A stretch of 64,000 bases of DNA from Dasyornis broadbenti (Eukaryota > Chordata > Aves > Passeriformes > Dasyornithidae): the NCBI GenBank assembly GCA_013397935.1, contig VZRN01000234.1:708612-772611 (forward strand). Reading direction: 5' to 3'. Shown one piece after another: positions 1 to 11,600 of this stretch. Each line of letters starts with the position of its first letter. The first letter of the stretch is position 1. Under the pieces are notes generated by a model. It was given only the letters and a program-made list of their open reading frames with translations. It made no database searches and had not been told where the DNA came from. Made by a program: the position numbers and the translations under genes.

Positions 1-183
1 CCTGTGCCAGGGTTTCCCATAAGTGTCAGGGCTCCCAGCACTAGCTCTGTGTGGGCACCTCTGAGGTCTGATCTGCTCCAATCCAGAGCACTTCCTTAAT
101 CCACCTCCACCCAGACAGCCTGTACTGAACCCCTTTTGATGTTCTGTGAAGGACACCGTGGCCACCAGTGTTTCTTTCCACAG

Positions 184-2028
184 TTACATGGACACAGAAC
201 AGTATGAAGATGCTGTAAGAGACTATGAGAAGGTTTATCAGACAGAGAAAACGAAAGGTGAGCACAAGGGCACTCTGTGTGTGTGCACAAGTTTCCCTTA
301 ACTGCCAATTTTTTGGTTGTTCTTTTTTCACCACAGTATGCTCTGATTTGCAGCTTTATACCCCAGCAGGACAACATGGAGAGGCCCTCAGAAGCACTGG
401 AAATGCCTGTCTCCGGTCTGGTTTCTTTCCCAGCATCAAATGCTGAGATGATAATTCAGTTTGTGTCTGAGGCAGTGCACTGGGTTCAGAATGTGTGGTT
501 TTAGTTCTTGCTTTGATTGTCCCCTTGCTTTTTGAGTGGCCTGAAGTGGAAGGGACGGAGTAACCCTTCCCCTCTGGTGTTGTACTCCTTTCCAGAGCAC
601 AAGCAGCTCCTAAAGAATGCACAGGTGGAACTGAAAAAGAGCAAACGGAAAGACTACTACAAAATCCTGGGGGTGGACAAAAACGCCTCTGAAGATGAGA
701 TCAAGAAGGCGTACAGAAAACGAGCACTAATGCATCATCCAGGTACCCACAGCAGTCCTTATGTGCCCTGTGCAGCCATCACTGAGGCAGAAATGCATAT
801 GGAAGAGGGAACTTCTGGAAAAATAGCAGCTCTGACCCCACAGATCTAGAGCATGTTCTAGTACAGGAGCTTGGGAATGCTTAACATTTTCCATTTACAT
901 TAGAAATTAAAAGCTTTCTCCTGCTTGTCTGTGTATCCCCAGACCGACACAGTGGAGCAAGTGCAGAAGTACAGAAGGAAGAAGAGAAGAAATTTAAGGA
1001 GGTTGGTGAAGCCTTTACCATCCTGTCAGATCCCAAGAAGAAGGCCCGTTACGACAGTGGGCAGGATTTGGAAGAGGATGGACTGAACATGGGAGGTCAG
1101 TGTTCTTTACAATACTCTGCCATGGCAGCCTTTGACAAGATCAGACCCTTCAGAGTCTGCCTTAGCCCCTAAAGCAAGCCTCCCGTTGGGAATTACTCCA
1201 TGAATTGAATTGGTTTAGTCCCTGAAAGTGTTGGGATGGCAGGGCTGCACTGATTGTTTCTAGTTGGGAACAGGCTGGGACACTGGTAGGTGTTGTCCTT
1301 GGCAGTAGCTGCCTTTAAGCAGAAATCTGTCACAAGATGCATAAAACAGTGTAATTGTGGGTCCCTCGATGCTGCTTATGCAGATCCTTAGGCTGCTCTG
1401 TGGCAGGTTCTCTCTGTGACAGCTGCTTTACCTGTTTGTGGCCATTCCATGGCTCCCTTTGCTTGGAGCCAGTCCTGTGTCCCCCTGCTCGGGCACTCTG
1501 AGACACTCTCTAGACCCTCAGTGAGCTGACATCTCCTTAACTGTGAGACTGTAATGGCTTTTTCACTGCATCTCACAAATTCCTTCTCTTTCCTGTAGAC
1601 TTTGATGCAAATAACATCTTCAAGGCCTTCTTCGGCGGGCCAGGGGGCTTCAGCTTCGAAGGTAGGTGAGGTGTTCTCCTGCCAGCCTTGGAATCGTAAG
1701 TGCACGGATCCCCTGGCAGGGCAGCTGGGGCTCCCAGTGGGGATGTGCTGCTTGAGGAGGCATTTGACGGTTTCACACACCAGCATCTAAGAGCTTTTTC
1801 AAAGTTCTGCCTGCACAGCGTCAGCTGGTGGCTGGTTCTCGTTCTTTTGGTCTCAAAACCCACAAACTCGTGAGTTCCCTGTTCTAGAGGTGTATGTGAG
1901 CTTAGCCATCCATGTGCTGCTTAGGATTGCACTGAACCGATTTGTCTTTGCATTTGAAAAGTCCTGATTATCTTCCATTTTCTTTTTCAGCTTCTGGGCC
2001 TGGAAATTTCTTTTTCCAGTTTGGCTAA
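184..2028 (+). CDS. DNAJC7: DNAJC7 (TPR2), HSP70/HSP90 co-chaperone, last five exons (5' part outside window)
   Basis: Cytosolic co-chaperone whose TPR repeats bind HSP70 and HSP90 C-termini and whose J domain stimulates HSP70 ATPase. Exons read 184-257, 596-742, 943-1095, 1599-1661 and 1991-2028; every junction is GT-AG and keeps frame (phase 1 throughout). The first exon encodes the end of the last TPR (YMDTEQYEDAVRDYEKVY). The next two carry a complete J domain: KDYYKILGV, KKAYRKRAL, then the HPD tripeptide split by an intron, and AFTILSDPKK. The C-terminal exons encode a Phe/Gly-rich tail (FKAFFGGPGGFSF, GNFFFQFG) typical of this protein, with stop TAA at 2026-2028. DNAJC7 is about 494 residues in mammals, so only roughly the last third is here. 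It converges tail-to-tail with CNP. Confidence 0.96.
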
Positions 2029-2256
2029 GAAGCAAACAAACACAAATCAAACCACACATACCTGATCTGCTTCTTTTAACCTCGAATACGGACAGCCCCA
2101 GACTCCTCCTCCATCACGTCTCGTTGTCCTTAGAGCAGTTTCATTTCTGGGTTGGAGCCTCTGTTTGTGTGTTGTGTGTGTGAAGAGGAAACCAGCTCGG
2201 GAGGGGAAGGCTTGTGAATTTTGTTTTACTGTTAACTTTATTAAAAAAAAAAAAAA

Positions 2257-2262
2257 AATAAA
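2257..2262 (+). terminator. Proximal poly(A) signal of DNAJC7
   Basis: AATAAA follows an A-run, 229 nt after the DNAJC7 stop codon, which would give a 3'UTR of about 250 nt. The A-rich context could also be an artefact of a simple A tract, but the spacing is right for a short 3'UTR. Confidence 0.6.
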
Positions 2263-3379
2263 GCTTTGAATCTTTTGGTCCCTCCATGCTGGCCCGTGCT
2301 TTCAGCTGCTTCTGCCCCTCAGCACAGAGGATTTCCTGGAATCTTCCCAGAATCTCCACATGTGAGAGGGTGAAGGAATTCCTGGTTTGTTCTGTTTGCT
2401 TCCAAAGCAGCATGTCCAGGGTTTGGAGTAACTTGTAAGTTATCTTAATCTTTTGGAAATACTGCCAAGGCTCAATCCAGTTTCGTACAATCGCATTTCA
2501 CCTGCCAGCCTGGCTTCTTGGCTCTTTTTATTTCTTTTTTTTTTCCCATGATTCTCCCAGCAAGGCCCCCTTGGGCATTAAACTTCCATGATAACGTGTG
2601 AGCTTACAATTCTGTATCAGAGAAACGCTGCCTGGAGTTAAAAGAGCAGCTTGTGTGAGAATTCCCTGTGATGCAGCTGGAATTAAGGGCTTTGTGTTCC
2701 CAAGATTGTCCTGTTTAAGGGAATATTGAATTTGCTCTGGGCTGAATTCCTTCACTGTACTTTTTTAAATTAATCCACTTGAATATTTTATATTTGTGCT
2801 AAACTTGATTTTGTTGAGCTTGATGTGTGATTTCCTGTTACTGATCCATGATGTGGGTGAGTCTTTCAATGCCAAGTGAATTCCAGGCAGGGATCGTGGG
2901 TGGTTCGGGATGTGCAGTGCCGAGCTCCCAGTGTGCAGCAGCTGTGTGATTGGTTAACCTGGTTGAGTGCTTTTCCCCGGCAGTGATTTATTCCTCCAAA
3001 GCTGCAAGAAAATGCAAAGTCCAGCTCGGAACTGACAGTCTGTATTGTTTCTCTTGCGCAGTGTCAGGACGGGAGCTTGAAGGGATGGATGAGCTTCCGG
3101 CCTGGAGCCATGTCCCGGTGGGTTTGGTGTGGGGCACTGCCTGTTAATGGTTTGGTTTTCACCTAAAAGGTGAAACACTTTACAGCAGGGTCTCAGCTGG
3201 GAGACGGCTCTGCTTCTGGAATTCCCCCCTTTTCTCTAGAGAGTGGAGAACCTTTTTATCCAGATGCTCTGTGTGAGTTCAGTCCTGTCTGTGGTGGGTT
3301 CTGGAGCACGGTGCTGTCAGGCCCAGTCCCAGGAGGTTGTGCTCAGCTTGGGATGTGAGGGGAGCAAGAGGCAGCAGGG

Positions 3380-3535
3380 CCGTGCCTGGGGGTCCTGGGC
3401 TGGTGCTCAGTGAGGGTCAGAAGAACCGTGGCTGGGGGTGCTGGGCTGGTGCTCAGTGAGGGTCAGAGGAGCCGTGGCTGGGGGTCCTGGGCTGGTGCTC
3501 AGTAAGGGGTAGAGGGGCTGTGGCTGGGGGTCCGG
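3380..3535. repeat. 46-bp minisatellite, about 3.3 copies
   Basis: The string CTGGGCTGGTGCTCAG recurs at 3395, 3441 and 3487, exactly 46 bp apart. The flanking GTGGCTGGGGGT segments are also repeated. Copies differ by a few substitutions. Confidence 0.9.
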
Positions 3536-4554
3536 TACTGACCCTGGCAGCATGGGGCTATTGAAGGCCAGAGTTTGCTCAGAGAATGAGCGTTTGTGCA
3601 CACAGGCTGGGCTGTGCAGAGAGACAACCTCACACTGACTCTGTGTAACACCTGATTTACCTTCCCGCGGCAGAGCAAACACTGCAAGGAGTTCATTGCA
3701 TGATGTGATCGCTCTGAATGCCACGTCTTTGTCTTCCTCCCTCCCGAGGGCTGTGTGTGTCCTTCAGCAAACAGGGACCTGTGTGGGGCCACAAGGTCCT
3801 GGCTGTTCCAGCAGTGACATTGCTGTCATGGTCCTGCCGTGGTGTTTGGTCAGGATTCTTGACAATCTGCTTTCGTAGATTCATAAAATTTAAGGGCTTT
3901 AAATTTTAGCACTGCAGAATAGAGTATTTTACAACTCATTTGAAACTCAGCTTTCTAAGTGAGCCAGTGCTACTTTCAAAACCTGACACTCCCACGTTTA
4001 TTCTGATGTCCTTCACGCTGGTGTGAGGGATGGACCCACCCAGGTGCACCGAGAGCAGCTGGGTCCTGGCACTTTTCAGGCTCTGAAATGGTGAATACCT
4101 GGGGAACTGAAATACTGGTCTATGCACACTGATGCTTCCCCAGCTTTCCTGGCACTGTAAATCAGAGTTTACAGGGCCTGTTTAGTGGCATTTTGGATCC
4201 ATGAGATCTTGTCCTGTGTGTGTGTTGCGGTTGCTGTACAGTCTGAGCTGTTCTCGGTCTCCCATTGCTGAGCAGAGCCGTGTCTTGTGTCTGTCAGTGG
4301 GTTTATTCTCATTTGCTCCTGCCCCAGGGAAGTGTGACTGCCTTCCTTCCTCCCTTCCTTCTCTCCAAGCTGAGTGAGCCCATTCCTTGGAGCACAGGAG
4401 TGGAATGGCTTTGCTTCTGGGAGAGAAAATGTATACAGCAGCTATTTATAACCTGTACATGAATGCATGATTTAATGTAGTTAAATATTCATATGGCGAG
4501 TGCCAAGACTTTCTACAGAGCGTTGTTACATGAATCAAAGTGAAGGCAAATGCG

Positions 4555-4705
4555 TAGAAGCATGGAATGGTTTGGGCTGGAAGGCCTTTAAAGGCCATGG
4601 AGTCCAACCCCCTGCCATGGGCAGGGACACCTTCCACTAGCCCAGGGTGCTCCGGGCCCTGTGCAGTCCCCCTTCCCCCTGGCACAGAGCAGGCTGAGCA
4701 GGGCT
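4555..4705 (-). mobile_element. CR1 retroposon 3'-end fragment
   Basis: The plus strand reads like the reverse complement of the avian CR1 3'UTR: a GGAATGGTTTGGGCTGGAAG start, then CCAACCCCCTGCCATGGGCA and GGGACACCTTCCACTAG. Only the last ~150 bp remain; the octamer tail is worn. Confidence 0.85.
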
Positions 4706-5485
4706 CAGTGGCACCTGGCAGCTCAGGGCAGCAGCAGTGTCCAGTGGCACTTTGACCTCCACCGTGTGCCCGCACAGCCTGGGGAGATAAAATTCTGCTT
4801 CTTTCCAAAAAATGGGTTCAGATGTGCATTACTTGGAGTGGTGCCTCCACACACCATGGTTCCAGGACATTATGCATGGGTTGTGGTTGTGTGTAGCTAC
4901 AGGGAAGCCGAGTGCCAATGCTCCAACCACTGGCAGCCCTCCCACGCATCCTGCAGCCCCAGGGGAGCCACCGGCCGCAGGGATTTGCTGCAGAGACCAT
5001 GAATGAGCATCTTCAAGCTATGTTGTGCCTGCACTGTTTCTAGAAGGACAAAAAGAGCACAGGTGCAGGAGGTGGGTGCTGCCCAAGATGCGGTGGGATG
5101 GACACGCTTTGGTGTGACTCTTAGCCTGGCAACTCCTGCCCATGGTCTCTGAGGGGGAATGGCTGGTGCTGTGAGAGCTGTTGCCAACAGGAAGGATGCA
5201 GAAAGAGCAGAGCTGCCATGGCTGAGAGCCTGACCAGGCTGGTGTGTCAGGGGTCGTCTTCCACCAGCCAAGCTGTGAGTAGTTGCTCTGAACAGCTCAG
5301 GAAGTGACAAGTGGCTGTCGGCTTCTCTGGGAAAGTTGTGAACCACAGGAGAAGTGTGTGGGGAGTGTGGCTGTGGGTAGAGCTGGCATGTGGGGGCTCT
5401 GCTGTGGGGCTGCAGTATTGGCAGGGAGAGCAGGAATTGTGTGGCTGTTAGGCTTTCCCTTGGATGTGGTTTTGCCGGGGCATGC

Positions 5486-5545
5486 TCATGGAATCATGGA
5501 GTAGTTTGGGTTGGAAAGCTGTGAACACCATTCGGGAGGTTCTGG
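5486..5545 (-). mobile_element. Short CR1 3'-end remnant
   Basis: TCATGGAATCATGGAGTAG followed by TTTGGGTTGGAAAG is the inverted CR1 3' terminus. Similarity fades after about 60 bp. Confidence 0.7.
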
Positions 5546-6903
5546 CCACCCTCTTAGGCTCCTTGTTGCTTTGGCTGCACAGGAATGTACCTGGTTTGGT
5601 TTTGATCCTGGGAGTGTTCCATGAGCAGGATCCCCAGTGCTGACAGCTGCTGGCTGTTGTAAATACAGAAATGCAAGTTGGAAAACAGGAGAAAGACAAA
5701 AGTGTTCAGGGACAAAAGCATTCTCTATTGTTCATGGAATAGTGGGTCCCTCTGCTCTCTGTATCTGCTGAGACACAGAGTGGATGCTGCTGTGCCGTCA
5801 TGTTTTGTCTGACACAGAGGCTGGTGCTGCTCCCTGTCCAGCCGTGCTGGCCCTGGATCTGCAGCCATCAAACAGCCACAGGCTCGGGCCAGGTGCTGCT
5901 TTGCCATTTCCAGATGACTTCCTCAGTTTCATTAATAACTGCAGATATTCTCTTATTTCCAGTGGATGGTTTTCATCCCATTTAAATTCGTGCCTTGTCC
6001 TCTCCCCTCCCCTTCCCTAGGGAACAGGACAACTGTGTGCTGCACTCATACACAGTGCTGGTCCCTGGGCAGCTGTGGCAGGGCTGTGACAGGGGCAGGT
6101 GGCAATAGCTGGTGGCTGTCCCTGCCATTGGCTCTGTGGGGCTGCTCTGGGTCCCTGTGTGACTGTGGGAGCCGATGTGAAATGCCTGGCCTGGCTCTCC
6201 CCACTCCCACCCTCATGGATGGGGTTATCCCTTCTTGGAGCAGCACTGGGTATTTTCCCTTACCCAGATCCGAGCTTGGAGGGACAGCTCTGGTCTGTTT
6301 GTGGGAGCTGGGACACTGCAGCTGAGCTGGAGCACCAGGGGTGGCCCAGGAGGGCAAGATCCATGGGGAGCCAGATGCTGCGTCCAGTGGGATGAGCAGC
6401 CTGGCTGCCATCCCAGCCTGTCTGACTGCCCCATCCCCAACCCCTCTGTCCCTTGGTGGCTTGTGTGAACAGACTGGTGTGAGGTGGCATCCGAGGAGCT
6501 GCGTGGGGAGCACCCCGAGCCCCGCAGTGCACGTTTTACAACCACACAAAATAGTCAGGACAAATCCGGGCACCGATGCGAAGCCACTTAGAGAGGAGCT
6601 TGTCCCTGTGCTGCCGTATTTATCTGAATTGGAATTCGGAATGTTTACCTCAGTGTACATAGCTCAACCTTTCCCTGGGAGGAAAGGGGAATTGCATGGA
6701 GCAATCGCTGTCCCATTGCTTTGCTAAACTCCTCATCCTCTCCCAGCCGGGCTCCGCATCGGTACCGACTGTCCCTGTTGGACCTTTCTAGGATGTGAAT
6801 GGTAAAAATGTGAATATTTGTTGTTTACTTCCTTAGCAGAACTCCCAATGCCGTGTTTGTATGGGAAATCAGCCTGAGCAGACCCATATGCAATTGGTTT
6901 TAC

Positions 6904-6940
6904 TTTATTATAAACTGTATATGATGTACAAACTAATAAA
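6904..6940. terminator. Opposed poly(A) signals (distal DNAJC7 / CNP)
   Basis: AATAAA on the plus strand (6935-6940) is followed by a GT-rich stretch (near 6957-6975), as expected for a cleavage site. TTTATT at 6904-6909 is AATAAA on the minus strand and lies downstream of CNP. The pair sits in an AT-rich island between the two convergent genes. Assignment to a given transcript is inference. Confidence 0.45.
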
Positions 6941-8692
6941 AACTCAAACGACGACAGTGTCACTGTTGTTCTTGAACAGGCAGATGAAGAAGATATTCCA
7001 GCTGTGTATTCTGGTGCTGGAGTGATCTGGGTGCTGGGGGTGTGGGCTTAGCCAGCCCCTGAGCAGGTGCTGCCAAATACCTCGTAGAGCTTTGGTAGAA
7101 CAACCCCTAGAGGTTCTGTCAGGAGAGGCCCTGGCTGAGCGCTGGGCACTCGGCTGCTGCCAGCGTGGAAACTTGGAAGGGTTTCTCAATGGAGGGTCAC
7201 GGGTGCTTGGGATGGGTTTATAGCTCACTATTTTATGTTATAATGAGATTTTATTTTAATCCTTTGCTTTGGAACAGCAGGAACTATTTTGCTTTCATGG
7301 CAGAACGTTTGCTACCAGACAAGCACCAAAGCTCTCCCTGCTTTTGGCCTCAACATTCGGAGGAGAAGCACTCCTTGCCCAGGCAACATCGGACTCGGGC
7401 TGAGCTGTGCTCAGCGACAGCCCCAGCCCAGCCCACGCCTCAAATACAGTCAGTATTTACAGCGTTAGTGCGGGTTAATGTCACACTGCTGCTCCCCAGA
7501 CCTAAGCCAGAGCAGGAGGTCAAGCTGGGACCTGACCTGGGGCTGTTAGTGGAGCTTTGTGTTAAACAATGCCCAGGAGCCACCACCCCACTGGGCCAGG
7601 GCCTGGCAGAGCATAAACCCAAGTTCCAATAAAAAATTTAATGACAGAAGTGCTGAGTCAGTAACTTCCAGCCGGGGTTTAGGTTCGAGCAGACGTGAGT
7701 TACGAGGTTACAGTGCCTCCACTTCCTACATTACAGGGTTACTCCAGCCTAACTCTTAACATTCAAGTGCATTAGAGGAAGGGAGTAAAATCTTGCATGA
7801 AGTCCAGTTGTGTACTTCAGACATGATTTTAGTTTCTATCAAATAAAATGGAAAAGACATTAGTTTATCTCTTCCACTCCCTGCCAAGGCAGGATTGTTT
7901 CCTACAGGACACAGAATGGTGCTTGGTCCAGCCCAGGTGGAGGGAAGTAGCCAGAGCCACTGCAGGAATTGGCTCCTTGTCCTGGTGTTTCACTTGATTC
8001 CCCCCAAGTCCAGGGTTGGTGTCTTTAAGATACCACCTGGCACAGTGCCTTCCTCCTGGCTGTCCCCATCACACAGAGCATCTCTGCTGTGAGGGACAGG
8101 AGCTGGGCTGGAGCCACTGGGCAGCTGCAAGATCAGCCTAGGATTAGGGCTGCCCTCAGCAAGGTCTGTCCTTAGGGACCAAACCCTTAGTAAGGACAGG
8201 AGTCCTGAGAGGAGTGACTCACCCCTAACAGGAGTGACCCACACCTGGGTCTGGCCAGTTCTGACCCCATAATTGGCTGCCAGAATGGCCGACATCGGTC
8301 CCTGGGTGTGGGAGGGGAGGGACATCCTGCAGTTCCCTTGGCTTCAGACCAGCGACTGACAGGCTTTGGTCAGTGCCAACAGGTAAAGATCGAACGATTG
8401 TGGTTCAGAGGGAAGCGATAAAAGCCCAGAGTTGATCTTCCTCCAAGGAAGAAAACAAGCAGGACACCCCAGCTGGTTCCCTCCAAAACTTGCATTAAAA
8501 TCCGTGACAGTTTCAGCCAGGAGTTGCTTGTTTTCTTCCTTTTCTGAGGCCGGTAACTCCCAAGAGCCTTCACGCTGGGGTGGGCAGAAGGGTTGACTTT
8601 AGTAAAGGTAGAATTATTTCTCTTTACACTTTAAGGTTACAGGAGTTACTTGCCTTTTAAAAACAAACCAAGGAGCTGCCCTGCCTGTGCTC

Positions 8693-11600
8693 CTAGATGA
8701 TGGTGCAGGAGCTAAAGGCAGAGCCCCGTTTGTTGGTGCTCTGCGTTGGCACGAGTTTTCCCTTCCCATAGTATCCCGAGAATATCGCCCTCACATCAAT
8801 CTTTTTAGACAGGACAAGCATCCACATACCGTTATCAAAATACAGCAGTTTCCCTCCTCCAATTTCCCCCACTTGCTCCCCTTTGTTCCCTGCCTTTTCC
8901 AGCTTCACAAACTCCAGCAGATCGAGCCCGGTCTGGACGGCTTCGACGCCATTGGCACAGCCGAGGGTGATGTGGGCCCGGCTGCCCCGCGGGAGGTTGT
9001 CCGTGGGCAGGATCTTGTCGGCGTCCCCAGGCCAGAGCAGGAGCTGCTGCTCGCTCAGCTCGATGCGAGCCCCGACAGTCTTTGTGGTGATGAACAGCGC
9101 CGAGATGGAGAGGGTGAAGCCTTTGCCGTAGGAAGCCTTCACAGCCTGGAGGAGAGGGACACGCAGACGGAACAGCATTAGTGCCTGTGGGTGGGGATTC
9201 ACAGCGCTGCACTGGGATCATGCTGCTCGGGGACGTGGCTGCTGTGACATGGTCAAAATACCCAGTGCAAGGAGAAGGTCAGAGCCTGATATCCCAGCTC
9301 TGTGGATTTGGAGCTGGTGACATCTTTGTCCTTCACAAATTCCAATATTTAACCTGGGCTTATGTGCTCTGAAATAATCACTCTGGAAATGTAAATACCT
9401 CAGTTCATCATCATTCAACTCAAGTTGTCAGAGATGATGCTGGAAGTCATGTGTGATTGGGGAAAGTGGGAGTATTTTGTTCGGAAATAGGAAACAACCA
9501 CCATCTCCACAATTCCAAGTTTTCTCTTGCACAGGCCACATGGACCTTGGCCTCTTGGCTCAGAGCAAAGCCTGTCCCAACCCTCCCCCAGGCTCACAGA
9601 CACCCTGCTGGGGATGGAGGGGACACTGGAGGTGTGGGGAGGAAGTGGGACCCCAACACTCACTTCCTGCTGTGCATATTCCTCAGCTCCGGCTGCTTTT
9701 CCAAACTCGGTGTATTTTGTGGTGCAGTGCAGGACTCCAGGTGGCCTCTTCACAAAGTAGCTAGTGAGATCTATTTTTATTTTGGGATCTTCGATAGCAG
9801 AAGGAACTGCAGATATAGGAAAACAATGTCACTGTCACAAAGTGATACCCCTGATGTCACCCCATGAGCCCCAGTCCCATCTCAGCTCCCTTCCCTACCC
9901 CTGCCTTCACATCTCATCTCGCTGACTGCTAGGGAGCACTGGGTGGGAAACCAAACATTGCCCTCCTCCCAGGCTCACTGCAGATGGAGCCAGAGAACAG
10001 AAGCTTCTGTGCATCATCATGGCTCATCTTAAACCTGATGATTTGAGTCCTCTAAGGGACGGGATTGTTCAACCTTTCCCATTTCTTTCTCTTTGCCTTT
10101 TTCCCACCGAACCCATTGGAACCAGGGGACACCAGGACCCCACACCCTGCTGCTGCCACTTGAGCTTGGTGCCCTGTGGGTCCAGAGCTAAACAGACTTG
10201 GGAAAAACTCTTTCATTTCTTTTTACTTACAAAAGCAACTTTTGTCAACTATGAGGACCAGGTTAGTAGCTTTAACAAGCTTTTCTTGTTGACAGCTTTA
10301 GAAACTGACTTTAGAAGCTGATCAGACTTGTTAACATCAACAGGTAAGAACATGGTAAGACAACATCTATACATACAGTATTTACTCTCCTTTTTGAAGG
10401 CTTTGAGACTCCCAAGCTCATCCAAGAATGCCTGGCCAGCCTTCCTCAGGATCTCTGAACTTCTTTTGCTCAAAAACCACCCAAAATACATGGGGAGGAA
10501 TTCCTTCTCCAAGCTTGGCTTCATCTTCTTCAGCTCTTCCACAGACAGTTTCCATTGATTCTTATCCTTTAGCTGGGGACAATCCAAGCGCCATGGGGTT
10601 TTGGGCTCGGCAAAGATGACTTTGTACCGGTACTTGTCAGCAATGTCAAAGAGCTGGTCTAGCCGTTCCCGCTCGTGGTGAGTGTCATCCAAAACAATGA
10701 CGCTGATCTCCCGTTTGCAATAGTCAACTAGATCCTCATCCACCTTGGAGTACTCTTCGGGAATGGAACTTCTTATTAACGGTGTAATTTTATAGTGATC
10801 GACAGAGATGACCTTGCAGGCGTCTTTGTACCGATCATGGATGGCCTGGGCCAGGGTGGACTTCCCACTGCCAGGCAGGCCCCGGAGGATGAAAAAGGTT
10901 TTGGATTCTTTGAGTGTGGAGATGGTGTCTTCATCATCCAGGAATGGGAAGTGCAAACTCTCAGGTCTCTCTTTTGCTGACTGAGTAGACATTTTTCTAA
11001 ATATTTTAGGCAGGAAAGGGTGACTCTTCTTGGAGAAGCCTCTGTTCTGAAATGGAAGGAGAAAACACTTTGTAGGGCAGAAACCCCAAAGACAATGTGG
11101 CCCTGCTAGGACCTTTACAGGGAAGGATGGGGCATAGGGAGCATCTCCCCCACACTCCCTCACTTGGGTACCCTGCTCAGCTGACACCCCTCCCACAGCT
11201 GCTCTGGCTGGTCCCACAGGAGGGACCTGCATCCCACCCAAGGGCTGAAGGTTCAGCCTCACTTCCCACTCTGGCCTCAGCAGCTGCAGCCCTGCCCCGC
11301 CAGGAAGAAGTTTCTCAGGCACCATGAGCTGCCACAAAGCCCCAGCCCAGGCAGAGCTCCTCGTGTGGCACATTTAGTCTGAACACTTGAACAAACCCCT
11401 GTGGCTGCCGGATGCGAGGGCAGTGACCCGTGGAGGAGCGCAACGGGAACCGAAAGTCCCAGCAGGTTGAGAGCTTCCTCACTCTCATCTCTTCACCTGG
11501 ATCACAAACCTATTCCCAGGGAAGAGGCTGTTTCCTAGAGCAGCCTGCAAGGTTGGCGTTGTCTCTCTCTGAGCTGCACTGAGGATCAGCAATTGAGTGC

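Larger units (their letters stand above)
2263..8692. other. Convergent intergenic region between DNAJC7 and CNP
   Basis: No convincing coding exon is present. Open frames here (for example 6046-6660 on the minus strand) lack recognisable domains and splice context. The stretch holds a 46-bp minisatellite (3380-3535), two CR1 fragments (4555-4705 and 5486-5545) and opposed poly(A) signals near 6.9 kb. Some of it is probably alternative 3'UTR of DNAJC7 or CNP. Confidence 0.6.

Noticed and set aside
517..849. Single-frame reading of the DNAJC7 J-domain exon with flanking intron
   Set aside because: Only 596-742 is exon. The flanks are intronic and break homology after HHP, where the real splice restores HPD.
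6046..6660. 204-residue open frame on the minus strand between DNAJC7 and CNP
   Set aside because: No recognisable motifs, biased composition and no splice or promoter support.
7629..7845. Further AATAAA-like strings near 7629 and 7839
   Set aside because: They are on the plus strand inside the likely CNP 3' region, with no plus-strand gene end to serve and no clear downstream element.
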